Program-made: the position numbers and the translations under genes
The notes under the pieces: generated by a model
Told to the model about the DNA's origin: nothing
The model's input: the letters and a program-made list of their open reading frames with translations, nothing else
Databases searched by the model: none
Shown here: positions 1 through 5,068 of the stretch, in pieces
Position numbering within the stretch: position 1 is the first letter of the stretch
Layout of the letters: each line of letters begins with the position of its first letter
From: Pseudomonadota bacterium
GTDB lineage: Bacteria; Pseudomonadota; Gammaproteobacteria; Burkholderiales; Burkholderiaceae_C
DNA length: 5,194 bases
Assembly (NCBI GenBank): GCA_023438115.1
Contig: JAEZEB010000018.1
Coordinates: forward strand, 1-5,194
Direction of reading: 5' to 3'

Positions 1-7
1 GCCGTCC

Positions 8-223
8 TTACTGCGAAGCGGCCGGCGTCGCGGGCGTGGCCGCCGCAGGCGCCGAGGCGGCACCAGTGGCGGGATCGGCGGCCGGCGCGGGCGCAGGCGC
101 GGGTTCCGGAGCAGGCGCCGGGGCAGCCGACGGCGCCGGAGCGGGAGCCGGTTCTTCGGTCTTGCCGCAGGCGGCAAGGGCGACGGCGGTGACCAGGGCG
201 GCGAGAACGAGCGAGCTTTTCAT
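8..223 (-). CDS. Small Ala/Pro-rich lipoprotein, function unknown
   Basis: This is a 71-residue predicted lipoprotein. The start at 223 is chosen because AAGGAA (229-234) lies 5 nt upstream and because it puts a clean signal peptide at the N-terminus; an in-frame ATG at 283 would add 20 residues before that signal. Residues 1-18 have a Lys, a hydrophobic core and the lipobox LAAC, with Cys19 as the expected lipidation site. The mature part is about 53 residues, almost entirely Ala, Pro and a few Glu, Asp and Thr, with alternating AP runs. No folded domain is visible. Such AP runs usually form stiff extended linkers, so a periplasmic spacer is one guess; a true function is not recognisable. 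Residue 20 is Gly, not Asp, so inner-membrane retention by the classical +2 rule is not indicated. It follows the roxA unit on the same strand but has its own promoter and leader. Confidence 0.7.
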   Translation of the reverse strand: MKSSLVLAALVTAVALAACGKTEEPAPAPAPSAAPAPAPEPAPAPAPAADPATGAASAPAAATPATPAASQ

Positions 224-255
224 GGGACTTCCTTGTTGTGGCTGGAATGACGCAA

Positions 256-292
256 GACGGGGAGATGCACGCCATTCGCGCACCTCCCCGTC
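256..292 (-). promoter_or_regulatory. Leader hairpin of the small lipoprotein mRNA
   Basis: Positions 256-271 pair with 277-292 around a 5-nt loop (272-276). On the + strand the stem has two A/C mismatches (265/283 and 269/279). In the minus-strand RNA both become G-U wobbles, so the sense transcript can form an unbroken 16-bp stem with loop AAUGG. It lies between the predicted -10 box and the ribosome binding site, almost at the predicted RNA 5' end. There is no following U-tract, so it does not look like a classical terminator. A 5' stability element or regulator-binding hairpin is inferred. Confidence 0.6.
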
Positions 293-300
293 CGTCGGAA

Positions 301-306
301 ATTATA
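301..306 (-). promoter_or_regulatory. Consensus -10 box for the small lipoprotein gene
   Basis: Read on the minus strand, this is a perfect TATAAT in otherwise GC-rich DNA, between two same-strand genes. Transcription would begin near 294, giving a leader of about 70 nt. No good -35 hexamer is seen at 16-18 nt spacing; the hexamer at 17 nt reads AGCGTT and falls inside the dyad at 312-328. The missing -35 suggests an activator or an otherwise conditional promoter. Confidence 0.55.
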
Positions 307-311
307 GCTGC

Positions 312-328
312 GCGTTAAGAAATAACGC
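312..328. promoter_or_regulatory. Dyad in the promoter spacer, possible operator
   Basis: GCGTTA and TAACGC form a perfect 6-bp inverted repeat around AGAAA. It fills the region between the -10 box (301-306) and the place where the -35 box would be. That position is typical of a repressor operator or of an activator that remodels the spacer. It could also be a weak RNA hairpin about 28 nt after the stop of the upstream gene, but it has no U-tract. Confidence 0.4.
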
Positions 329-355
329 TTCGTAAACGATGCAAGCAGATCGCTT

Positions 356-856
356 TCAGAGACCCAAAGTCGTCGCCGGAAACGCGGGCGTGGACTGCCG
401 CAGCCACTCCTGCAATTGCTCGCGCAGCGCCACGCGGCGTTCGGACTCGCTGCCGCTGTAGCCGATGGAGCGCTCCGGCTCGCGCCGCTCCAGCACCCAG
501 CCGGGACTCCAGATCGCGCTGGGGACGTCCAGCGGGTCGGCCGAGGGACACGCGGTGGCGGTCACGACGTGCGACCAGGTCGTGCGCCACTGCACGAAGC
601 GTGCGTGTTCGCGCACCACGATGCCGTAGTCGCGCGCCAGCAGCACCATGCGGCGGCCGCTCTTCGCCCAGGCGTTCAACGATTCCGCGACGGCGCGCTC
701 GCCCAGCGGCCAGTCCTCGAAGTTCGCGTCCGCCAGGATGATCTCGCGCCAGCCCTCGCGCGCGGCGCAGGCCAGCGCATCGCGCACGAGGGTGCGGAAG
801 GTCTCGCGGCCCTCGAAGCGGCCCTGCGGCAGCGCGGGCGCGGCAGCATCGTTCAT
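356..856 (-). CDS. Protein of unknown function coupled to roxA
   Basis: This gene encodes 166 residues that I do not recognise as a named family. The start ATG at 856 overlaps the roxA stop in ATGA. A strong GGAGGAG-type ribosome binding site (about 862-869) lies inside the last roxA codons, so translation is probably coupled. No signal peptide or membrane segment is visible, so it should be cytoplasmic. The pattern is alternating strands and helices: a hydrophobic strand REIILADA near residues 37-44, an acidic EDWPLGE segment, a second strand RRMVLLARDYG near 68-78, then an aromatic and His-rich stretch (VQWRTTWSHVV). The C-terminus is charged and helical (RVALREQLQEWLR), with no clear catalytic motif. 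Strand-helix repeats of this kind occur in Rossmann-like and phospholipase-D-like folds, but that is only a resemblance. The coupling suggests a job tied to the oxygenase or a shared expression need. Confidence 0.8.
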   Translation of the reverse strand: MNDAAAPALPQGRFEGRETFRTLVRDALACAAREGWREIILADANFEDWPLGERAVAESLNAWAKSGRRMVLLARDYGIVVREHARFVQWRTTWSHVVTATACPSADPLDVPSAIWSPGWVLERREPERSIGYSGSESERRVALREQLQEWLRQSTPAFPATTLGL

Positions 857-1986
857 GGCTTCTCCTCCTCGGGATGCAGCCAGCCGGCTTCGCACCAGCT
901 GTCCAGCAATTCGCGCGCCGCGGGACTGGCCGCGGCGAGCTCCGCGGCTTCCAGCCGGCGCCGGTCCGCGAGCTTGCGCATCAGCGCCGCGTCGCGGCCG
1001 CCTGCGCGCCAGGCTTCGCCGTTGATGAACACGTGCCGGCGATCGTGCAGCATGCGGCTGCGCGCATCGAGCACCAGCGCGCGTGGCCGGCGCGGTGCCG
1101 TCCCCGGCTCGAACCACACGTTGGCCTTGGGTTCCGTGAGGTACTCGCCCAGCGCGCGTTGCACCGCCAGCGGGTCCTTGAGGGCGGCCGCGAGCGCATC
1201 GTGCGCGAACTGCGCCAGCGCCTCGGGCACCGCCCCGGGCGCGTCGGTGGCCGGCTGCGAGGGATCGCGGTAGAGGCGCGCGGGCGCGTCGTCCGCCGCT
1301 GCATCCGCGATGCGCTGCAGCAGTTCGCGCGCCAGCTCACCCTGGGCCGGCGCGCGGAAGCCGATCGAATAGGTCTGGCAGTCGCCGCCCACGGCCACGC
1401 CGTCGTGCGCATAGCGCGGCGGCAGGTACAGCATGTCGCCGGGCTCCAGCACGTACTCCTCCTCGGGGCGGAAGTCCTGCAGGATCTTCAGCGGCACGCC
1501 CTCCTGCAGCGCGAGATCCGCCTGGCGGCCGATGCGCCAGCGGCGGGTGCCCTGGGCCTGCAGCAGGAAGACGTCGTAGCTGTCGAAATGCGGGCCCACG
1601 CCACCGCCGTCGCTGGCGTAGCTGATCATCAGGTCGTCCAGGCGCGCGGCGGGAAGGAAGGAGAAGCCGTGCAGCAAGGCATGCGCGGCGGGCTCGTGCA
1701 GGTCGACGCCCTGCACCAGCAGCGTCCAGCCGGGCTGCTTGAGCGGCGGCAGCGCACGGCGCGCGAACGGGCCGCGCTGCAGGCGCCAGGCCTTGCCCTC
1801 GCGCACCACGAGGCGCGATTCGACCTCGTCGCGCGCGGCCAGCGCGAACAATGCGGACGGCGACAGCACCGGCCGCAGCCCCGGCACCGCGTTGCGCACG
1901 AGCAAGGGCTTCTTCTGCCAGTGCCTCTTCATGAACTGCTCGGGGGAAAGCCCGCCGAGCAGCGGGAGGGGTCGTGTGATCTGCAT
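853..1986 (-). CDS. roxA: JmjC/cupin ribosomal protein L16 arginine hydroxylase (RoxA/YcfD type)
   Basis: The 377-residue product matches the length of E. coli YcfD (RoxA, about 373), a 2-oxoglutarate and Fe(II)-dependent oxygenase that hydroxylates an arginine of 50S protein L16. The JmjC core shows GGGVGPHFDSYDVF (residues 127-140) with HxD iron ligands His133 and Asp135. LEPGDMLYLPP (180-190) leads to the third ligand, His194, and YSIGFRAP (206-213) closes the barrel. These blocks closely match YcfD as I remember it. Residues from about 300 fit the family's dimerisation and winged-helix region. The start at 1986 gives the usual MQITRPL-type N-terminus ahead of the conserved LSPEQFMKRHWQKKP. 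It lacks a well-spaced Shine-Dalgarno: an AGGAGA is 16 nt away. The gene diverges from the FKBP gene across 22 bp, so its promoter must lie inside that gene, and its stop overlaps the next start. Substrate assignment is by homology. Confidence 0.92.
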   Translation of the reverse strand: MQITRPLPLLGGLSPEQFMKRHWQKKPLLVRNAVPGLRPVLSPSALFALAARDEVESRLVVREGKAWRLQRGPFARRALPPLKQPGWTLLVQGVDLHEPAAHALLHGFSFLPAARLDDLMISYASDGGGVGPHFDSYDVFLLQAQGTRRWRIGRQADLALQEGVPLKILQDFRPEEEYVLEPGDMLYLPPRYAHDGVAVGGDCQTYSIGFRAPAQGELARELLQRIADAAADDAPARLYRDPSQPATDAPGAVPEALAQFAHDALAAALKDPLAVQRALGEYLTEPKANVWFEPGTAPRRPRALVLDARSRMLHDRRHVFINGEAWRAGGRDAALMRKLADRRRLEAAELAAASPAARELLDSWCEAGWLHPEEEKP

Positions 1987-1993
1987 GGCGAAC

Positions 1994-2002
1994 TGCGACA
2001 AT
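1994..2002 (+). promoter_or_regulatory. Extended -10 for the FKBP gene, probably leaderless
   Basis: TGC followed by GACAAT (1997-2002) fits an extended -10 element. Transcription 7 nt after it would start at 2009, the A of the FKBP start codon, so the mRNA would have no leader. The lack of any Shine-Dalgarno just before 2009 agrees. A poor -35 candidate, TGTGAT (1975-1980), is 16 bp upstream, inside roxA. Confidence 0.45.
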
Positions 2003-2008
2003 TCTCCT

Positions 2009-2506
2009 ATGGAAATCACACCGAACTGCGTCGTCGCGCTGACCTGGACCCTGAAGGACACGCTGGGGGAGGAGCTCGATCGGCTCGAGGAGCCGGTGGA
2101 GTTCCTCGTGGGCGGCAACGACCTGCTCGCGAAGATCGACGAAGCGCTGCAGGGCCATGAACCCGGCGACCGCGTCGACCTGCACCTGGAACCGGAAGAC
2201 GCCTTCGGCGACTACGACGAACAGCGCGTGTTCCTCGAACCGCGCTCGGTGTTCCCCAAGGAGCTGGAGGAAGGCATGACCTTCGAGGGCCTGCCCGCGG
2301 GCGCCACCAGCCAGGATGCGCCGCGCGACCTGCTCTACACCGTGACCGAGATCTATCCCGAGCACGTGGTCCTGGACGGCAACCACCCGCTCGCGGGCAT
2401 CGCCCTGCGGCTGCACCTGAAGGTGGAAGCCGTGCGCGAGGCGACGGAGGACGAAGTCGGCCAGGGCACGCTGGGCACGGGCTTCTTCCGCATAGGCGAC
2501 GCCTGA
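2009..2506 (+). CDS. SlyD-like FKBP peptidyl-prolyl cis-trans isomerase
   Basis: This 165-residue protein belongs to the two-domain SlyD/FkpB type of FKBP, which catalyses prolyl isomerisation (EC 5.2.1.8) and acts as a folding helper in the cytoplasm. The FKBP part is split: residues 1 to about 70 include VEFLVGGNDLL, the DEALQGHEPGDRVDL segment and EDAFGDYDE, and the chain returns at the signature DGNHPLAG (123-130) and the strand LRLHLKVEAVREAT. The insert-in-flap chaperone domain lies between, about 71-122. E. coli SlyD carries a His/Cys-rich nickel-binding tail; this protein ends soon after EDEVGQGTLGTGFFRIGDA with no such tail, so a hydrogenase nickel role is unlikely. The start at 2009 is preferred because it opens directly into MEITPNCVVAL. 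An in-frame ATG at 1985 would add eight residues and overlap the roxA start. No signal peptide is seen. It is convergent with the glycine-zipper gene, with a terminator between. Confidence 0.92.
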   Translation: MEITPNCVVALTWTLKDTLGEELDRLEEPVEFLVGGNDLLAKIDEALQGHEPGDRVDLHLEPEDAFGDYDEQRVFLEPRSVFPKELEEGMTFEGLPAGATSQDAPRDLLYTVTEIYPEHVVLDGNHPLAGIALRLHLKVEAVREATEDEVGQGTLGTGFFRIGDA

Positions 2507-2510
2507 AGGA

Positions 2511-2610
2511 ACAGCCGGACGCGAAGGTCGCAAAGGTCGCAAAAGGACATCCATTCAAAGGAATTTCTTTTGCGACTTTGCGCGTCTTTGCGGCCTTTGC
2601 GTCCGGCTGT
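2511..2610. repeat. Intergenic palindrome built of CGCAAA/TTTGCG units
   Basis: The outer arms are perfect 12-bp inverted copies (2511-2522 and 2599-2610). Inside, the left arm has two exact 9-bp copies of GGTCGCAAA (2526-2534, 2535-2543) and a degenerate third unit. The right arm has four TTTGCG units (2569, 2577, 2587, 2596) spaced 8-10 nt. The arms align throughout, with one extra 9-nt unit in the right arm, around an AT-richer centre (about 2547-2567). A readthrough transcript would fold into a very long hairpin. Short CGCAAAG-type intergenic repeats are, from general knowledge, scattered through many proteobacterial genomes. Mobility is not shown here. Confidence 0.75.
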
Positions 2611-2618
2611 CCGCATTC

Positions 2619-2650
2619 AAAAAAACGCCCGGCAGCGCCGGGCGTCTTTC
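2619..2650. terminator. Bidirectional intrinsic terminator
   Basis: Positions 2625-2633 pair perfectly with 2637-2645 around loop AGC, giving a 9-bp GC-rich stem. The seven A residues at 2619-2625 become a U-tract for the minus-strand glycine-zipper gene, whose stop is at 2668. On the + strand the stem is followed by CTTTCGTTTC, a weaker tail for the FKBP gene. Its position between convergent genes fits a shared terminator. Confidence 0.88.
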
Positions 2651-2667
2651 GTTTCACCTGCGCGCCA

Positions 2668-3174
2668 TCAGCCGCGATAGATCACGCCGTTGTCCACGCG
2701 CACGCGGTCGCCCACGCGCAGGTCGCCGGTGGCGGGCACTTCGTACGTGCGGATCACGCCCTGGTCGGACTGCATCGTGATGCGGTAGCCGGGCGCCGTC
2801 GTGACGCCTTGCGCATTGCGTGCCACCTGGTTGCCGATCGCCGCGCCGGCCACGCCACCCAGCACGGTGGCGGCGGTGCGGCCCGTGCCGCCGCCGATGG
2901 TGCTGCCCAGCGCCGCACCGGCCAGGCCGCCCACCACGGCGCCCAGGATGTTGTTGCTGGTCGGGGCGTGCGTGCCCGCGGGCATGTATTCGATGTTCAG
3001 GATGCGGCCGTACTCGGTGCCAGCCACGGGGTACTGCGCCGCCGGATAGCTGGAGGCCGGATACGTCGTGGTCGTGCCGTAGGTCGGGCCCATGGGATAC
3101 GACGAGCAGGCGGCGAGCGACAGGGCGGCCAGGCCACCGGCCAGCACCGTCGTCAGGCGGGAAACGTTGCGCAT
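2668..3174 (-). CDS. Glycine-zipper outer-membrane lipoprotein (SlyB/17-kDa antigen type)
   Basis: This 168-residue lipoprotein has a signal peptide with lipobox LAAC and lipidation site Cys23; Ser24 fits outer-membrane sorting. Residues 24-55 are rich in Tyr, Pro, Ser and Thr. The segment TEYGRILNIEYM (53-64) leads into two glycine zippers: about 76-94 (Gly78, 82, 83, 86, 90) and about 101-117 (Gly106, 107, 110, 114), separated by GGGTGRT. The C-terminal 40 residues look beta-rich (YRITMQSDQGVIRTYEV, then RVGDRVRVDNGVIYR). This order is that of SlyB/Pcp-like proteins, thought to support outer-membrane integrity; the exact role here is unknown. The start at 3174 is backed by AAGGAG (3181-3186), 6 nt away. 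The 165-bp gap to dut (3175-3339) holds no gene and no promoter I can call with confidence. The strong terminator at 2619-2650 ends the unit. Confidence 0.9.
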   Translation of the reverse strand: MRNVSRLTTVLAGGLAALSLAACSSYPMGPTYGTTTTYPASSYPAAQYPVAGTEYGRILNIEYMPAGTHAPTSNNILGAVVGGLAGAALGSTIGGGTGRTAATVLGGVAGAAIGNQVARNAQGVTTAPGYRITMQSDQGVIRTYEVPATGDLRVGDRVRVDNGVIYRG

Positions 3175-3339
3175 GAATTTCTCCTTCGTTCGATGAACAG
3201 TTCACCGGCTGCCCGGCGGGCGTTGCCGTGTAGAGCCTCATTGAAGCGAAGAGATGCCCTGCAAGACCGCAGGGTTTCGCGCAGCTTTCTGTAGTCCCGC
3301 GTTGTACAGGGTGTCAGCCCCGGCCCACGGAACCCTGCA

Positions 3340-3786
3340 TCAGCTCTTCCCTGTGGAGCCGTAGCCGCCGGCGCCGCGCTGCGTGGCGGGGAACTCGTCG
3401 ACCACGTTGAAGGAAGCCTGCACCACCGGCACCACCACCAGCTGCGCGAGGCGCTCCATCGGCTGCAGCGTGAAGGGGGTGTCGCTGCGGTTCCACGCGC
3501 TCACCATCAGCTGGCCCTGGTAGTCGCTGTCGATCAGCCCGACGAGGTTGCCCAGCACGATGCCGTGCTTGTGGCCCAGCCCCGAGCGGGGCAGGATCAG
3601 CGCCGCGTAGCCGGGGTCCTTCAGCCAGATCGCGATGCCCGTGGGCACGAGCTTCCAGGCGTTGGGCTCCAGCGTGAGCGGCGCGTCCAGGCAGGCGCGC
3701 AGGTCGAGGCCGGCGCTGCCCGGCGTGGCGTAGGTGGGGAGCTGGTCCGCCATGCGCGGATCCAGGATCTTGACGTCGACTTTCAT
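3340..3786 (-). CDS. dut: dUTP diphosphatase (dUTPase)
   Basis: The 148-residue enzyme hydrolyses dUTP to dUMP and pyrophosphate, keeping uracil out of DNA and feeding thymidylate synthesis. It is a trimeric-type dUTPase of normal length (E. coli 151). All five motifs are present in order: I, PGSAGLDLRA (22-31); II, PRSGLGHKHG (66-75); III, GLIDSDYQG (83-91) with catalytic Asp86; IV, ERLAQLVVVP (111-120); V, RGAGGYGSTG (137-146). Motif V has Tyr142 where E. coli has the base-stacking Phe, a conservative change. The start at 3786 overlaps the coaBC stop in ATGA, and the preceding purine-rich AAGAAAG is a weak ribosome binding site, so translation probably depends on coaBC. The downstream side has only weak hairpins and no clear terminator. 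Confidence 0.97.
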   Translation of the reverse strand: MKVDVKILDPRMADQLPTYATPGSAGLDLRACLDAPLTLEPNAWKLVPTGIAIWLKDPGYAALILPRSGLGHKHGIVLGNLVGLIDSDYQGQLMVSAWNRSDTPFTLQPMERLAQLVVVPVVQASFNVVDEFPATQRGAGGYGSTGKS

Positions 3787-5009
3787 GCTTTCTTCGCGGC
3801 GGGCAGGCGGCGGGCGATCTCGGCGGCCAGGCGCCGGGCGCACTCGATCTTGGAAGCGCGCGGCAGTTCGACCACGCCCTGGGCATCCACCAGCAGCATC
3901 TGGTTGTCGTCCTGTCCGAAGGTGAGCGGGCCGATGTTGCCCACCAGCAGCGGGATGCCCTTGCGCTTGCGCTTGGCCGTGGCGTGCTTCACGAGGTCGT
4001 GGCTCTCGGCGGCGAAACCCACGCAGAACAGCGCGCCGCTAAGCGCGCGGGGTTGCTGCGCCACCGTGGCGAGGATGTCGGGGTTCTCGGTGAAGGCGAT
4101 CGTGGGCGCCTGGCCGCTGCCGTCCTTCTTGATCTTCTCGCCGGACTCGCTGGCCGGGCGCCAGTCGGCGACGGCGGCCGTGGCGATGAAGACGTCCGCA
4201 TCGCCTGCTTCCGCCTCGGTCGCCGCGAGCATTTCGCGGGCGGACTTCACGTCGATGCGGCGCACGCCGCGCGGCGCCTGCAGGCTCACCGGGCCGGCGA
4301 CCAGCGCCACCTCGGCCCCCGCTTCGCGCGCGGCACGGGCGATGGCGAATCCCATCTTGCCCGAGGAGTGGTTGGTGATGCCGCGGATCGGATCCAGCGC
4401 CTCGAAGGTGGGCCCGGCCGTCACCACCACCTTGCGGCCGGCGAGGCTCTTGGGCTGGAAGAAGGCGACCAGGTCCTCCAGCAGCTCGTGCGGCTCCAGC
4501 ATGCGGCCGTCGCCCGTCTCGCCGCAGGCCTGGAAGCCGCTGCCCACGCCGAGGATGGTGGCGCCGTCCGCGTCCAGCTGCGCCATGTTGCGCTGCGTGG
4601 CGGGATGCGCCCACATCTCGCGGTTCATCGCCGGCGCGATCAGCAGCGGCACGCTGTGGATCGGCCGCGCCAGGCACAGGAGCGACAGCAGTTCGTCGGC
4701 GCGTCCATGCACCAGCTTCGCCATGAAGTCGGCGCTGCAGGGCGCGACCAGGATGGCGTCCGACTCCCGCGACAGGTTGATGTGCGGCATGTTGTTCGGC
4801 TCGCGCGCGTCCCACTGCGAGGTGTAGACGGGGCGCCCGGACAGCGCCTGCATGGTGACGGGCGTGATGAACTGTTCGCTCGCTTCCGTCATCACGACCT
4901 GCACGGTCGCGCCCTCCTTGACGAGCGCGCGGCACAGCTCCGCCGCCTTGTAGCAAGCGATGCCGCCGGTGAGTCCGAGGACGATGTGCTTGCCGGCCAG
5001 GTCGTTCAT
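3783..5009 (-). CDS. coaBC: Bifunctional phosphopantothenoylcysteine decarboxylase / phosphopantothenate-cysteine ligase
   Basis: The 408-residue protein carries out two consecutive steps of coenzyme A synthesis: CoaB joins cysteine to 4'-phosphopantothenate using CTP, and the FMN-dependent CoaC domain decarboxylates the product to 4'-phosphopantetheine. Residues 1 to about 185 are CoaC: GLTGGIACYKA (12-22) for flavin, catalytic His76 in NMPHINLS, the PAMN motif (126-129), and the flap cysteine Cys162 in FQACGETGDGRM. From about 190 the CoaB domain has VVVTAGPTFEALDPIRGITNHSSGKMG (written across 194-220, with Asn213), TAAVADWRP (277-285), the EKIKK lysine motif (291-295), ENPDIL (308-313) and VGFAAES (330-336). 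Length and domain order are as in E. coli CoaBC (about 406). No Shine-Dalgarno precedes the start; a -10 box 7 nt upstream suggests a leaderless mRNA. dut follows with a 4-bp overlap. Confidence 0.97.
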   Translation of the reverse strand: MNDLAGKHIVLGLTGGIACYKAAELCRALVKEGATVQVVMTEASEQFITPVTMQALSGRPVYTSQWDAREPNNMPHINLSRESDAILVAPCSADFMAKLVHGRADELLSLLCLARPIHSVPLLIAPAMNREMWAHPATQRNMAQLDADGATILGVGSGFQACGETGDGRMLEPHELLEDLVAFFQPKSLAGRKVVVTAGPTFEALDPIRGITNHSSGKMGFAIARAAREAGAEVALVAGPVSLQAPRGVRRIDVKSAREMLAATEAEAGDADVFIATAAVADWRPASESGEKIKKDGSGQAPTIAFTENPDILATVAQQPRALSGALFCVGFAAESHDLVKHATAKRKRKGIPLLVGNIGPLTFGQDDNQMLLVDAQGVVELPRASKIECARRLAAEIARRLPAAKKA

Positions 5010-5016
5010 GGGGCGG

Positions 5017-5022
5017 AGTGTA
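5017..5022 (-). promoter_or_regulatory. Probable -10 box of the coaBC-dut operon
   Basis: On the minus strand this reads TACACT, followed by seven nucleotides (CCGCCCC) and then the coaBC ATG. Transcription starting 7-8 nt after the box would begin at the A of the start codon, agreeing with the lack of a ribosome binding site. No good -35 hexamer is visible; the expected place is next to the REP-like element at 5035-5068. Confidence 0.45.
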
Positions 5023-5034
5023 AGGGGAGTGGCC

Positions 5035-5068
5035 GTCGGGGTTCGGCTTCGCGCTCACCCCGACCTAC
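5035..5068 (-). repeat. REP-type palindrome with GTAG head
   Basis: Read on the minus strand, GTAG (5068-5065) is followed by GTCGGGGT, a 14-nt loop and ACCCCGAC. The 8-bp arms (5035-5042, 5057-5064) are perfect inverted copies. A GTAG tetranucleotide next to an imperfect hairpin is the known layout of repetitive extragenic palindromes mobilised by RAYT (TnpA-REP) transposases. No transposase lies in this window, and copy number in the genome cannot be seen. Confidence 0.6.

Noticed and set aside
36..180. GGCGCG/GGAGCAGGCGC-like tandem repeats at the left edge
   Set aside because: They are explained by the Ala-Pro codon runs of the small lipoprotein, not by a separate DNA repeat.
256..292. 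Reading the leader hairpin as a rho-independent terminator of the roxA unit
   Set aside because: The bases after the stem on the minus strand (TTGCGTCATTCC) are not a U-tract, and the hairpin lies downstream of a consensus -10 box.
416..2160. Long open frames on the + strand opposite roxA and its partner gene (416-1273 and 874-2160)
   Set aside because: They are low-complexity, rich in Arg, Ala, Gly and His, and lie antisense to well-supported genes; long antisense frames are expected in very GC-rich coding DNA.
1337..2554. Minus-strand frame spanning the FKBP gene and roxA in another phase
   Set aside because: It overlaps two confident genes and its residue composition is typical of out-of-frame GC-rich DNA.
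3257..3274. Hairpin CCCTGC-AAGACC-GCAGGG as a dut terminator
   Set aside because: The stem is only 6 bp and no U-tract follows on the minus strand; there is no + strand gene it could end.
3307..3337. CAGGGT/ACCCTG inverted repeat just after the dut stop
   Set aside because: It is a 6-bp stem around a 19-nt loop with no U-tract, within what chance allows in GC-rich DNA.
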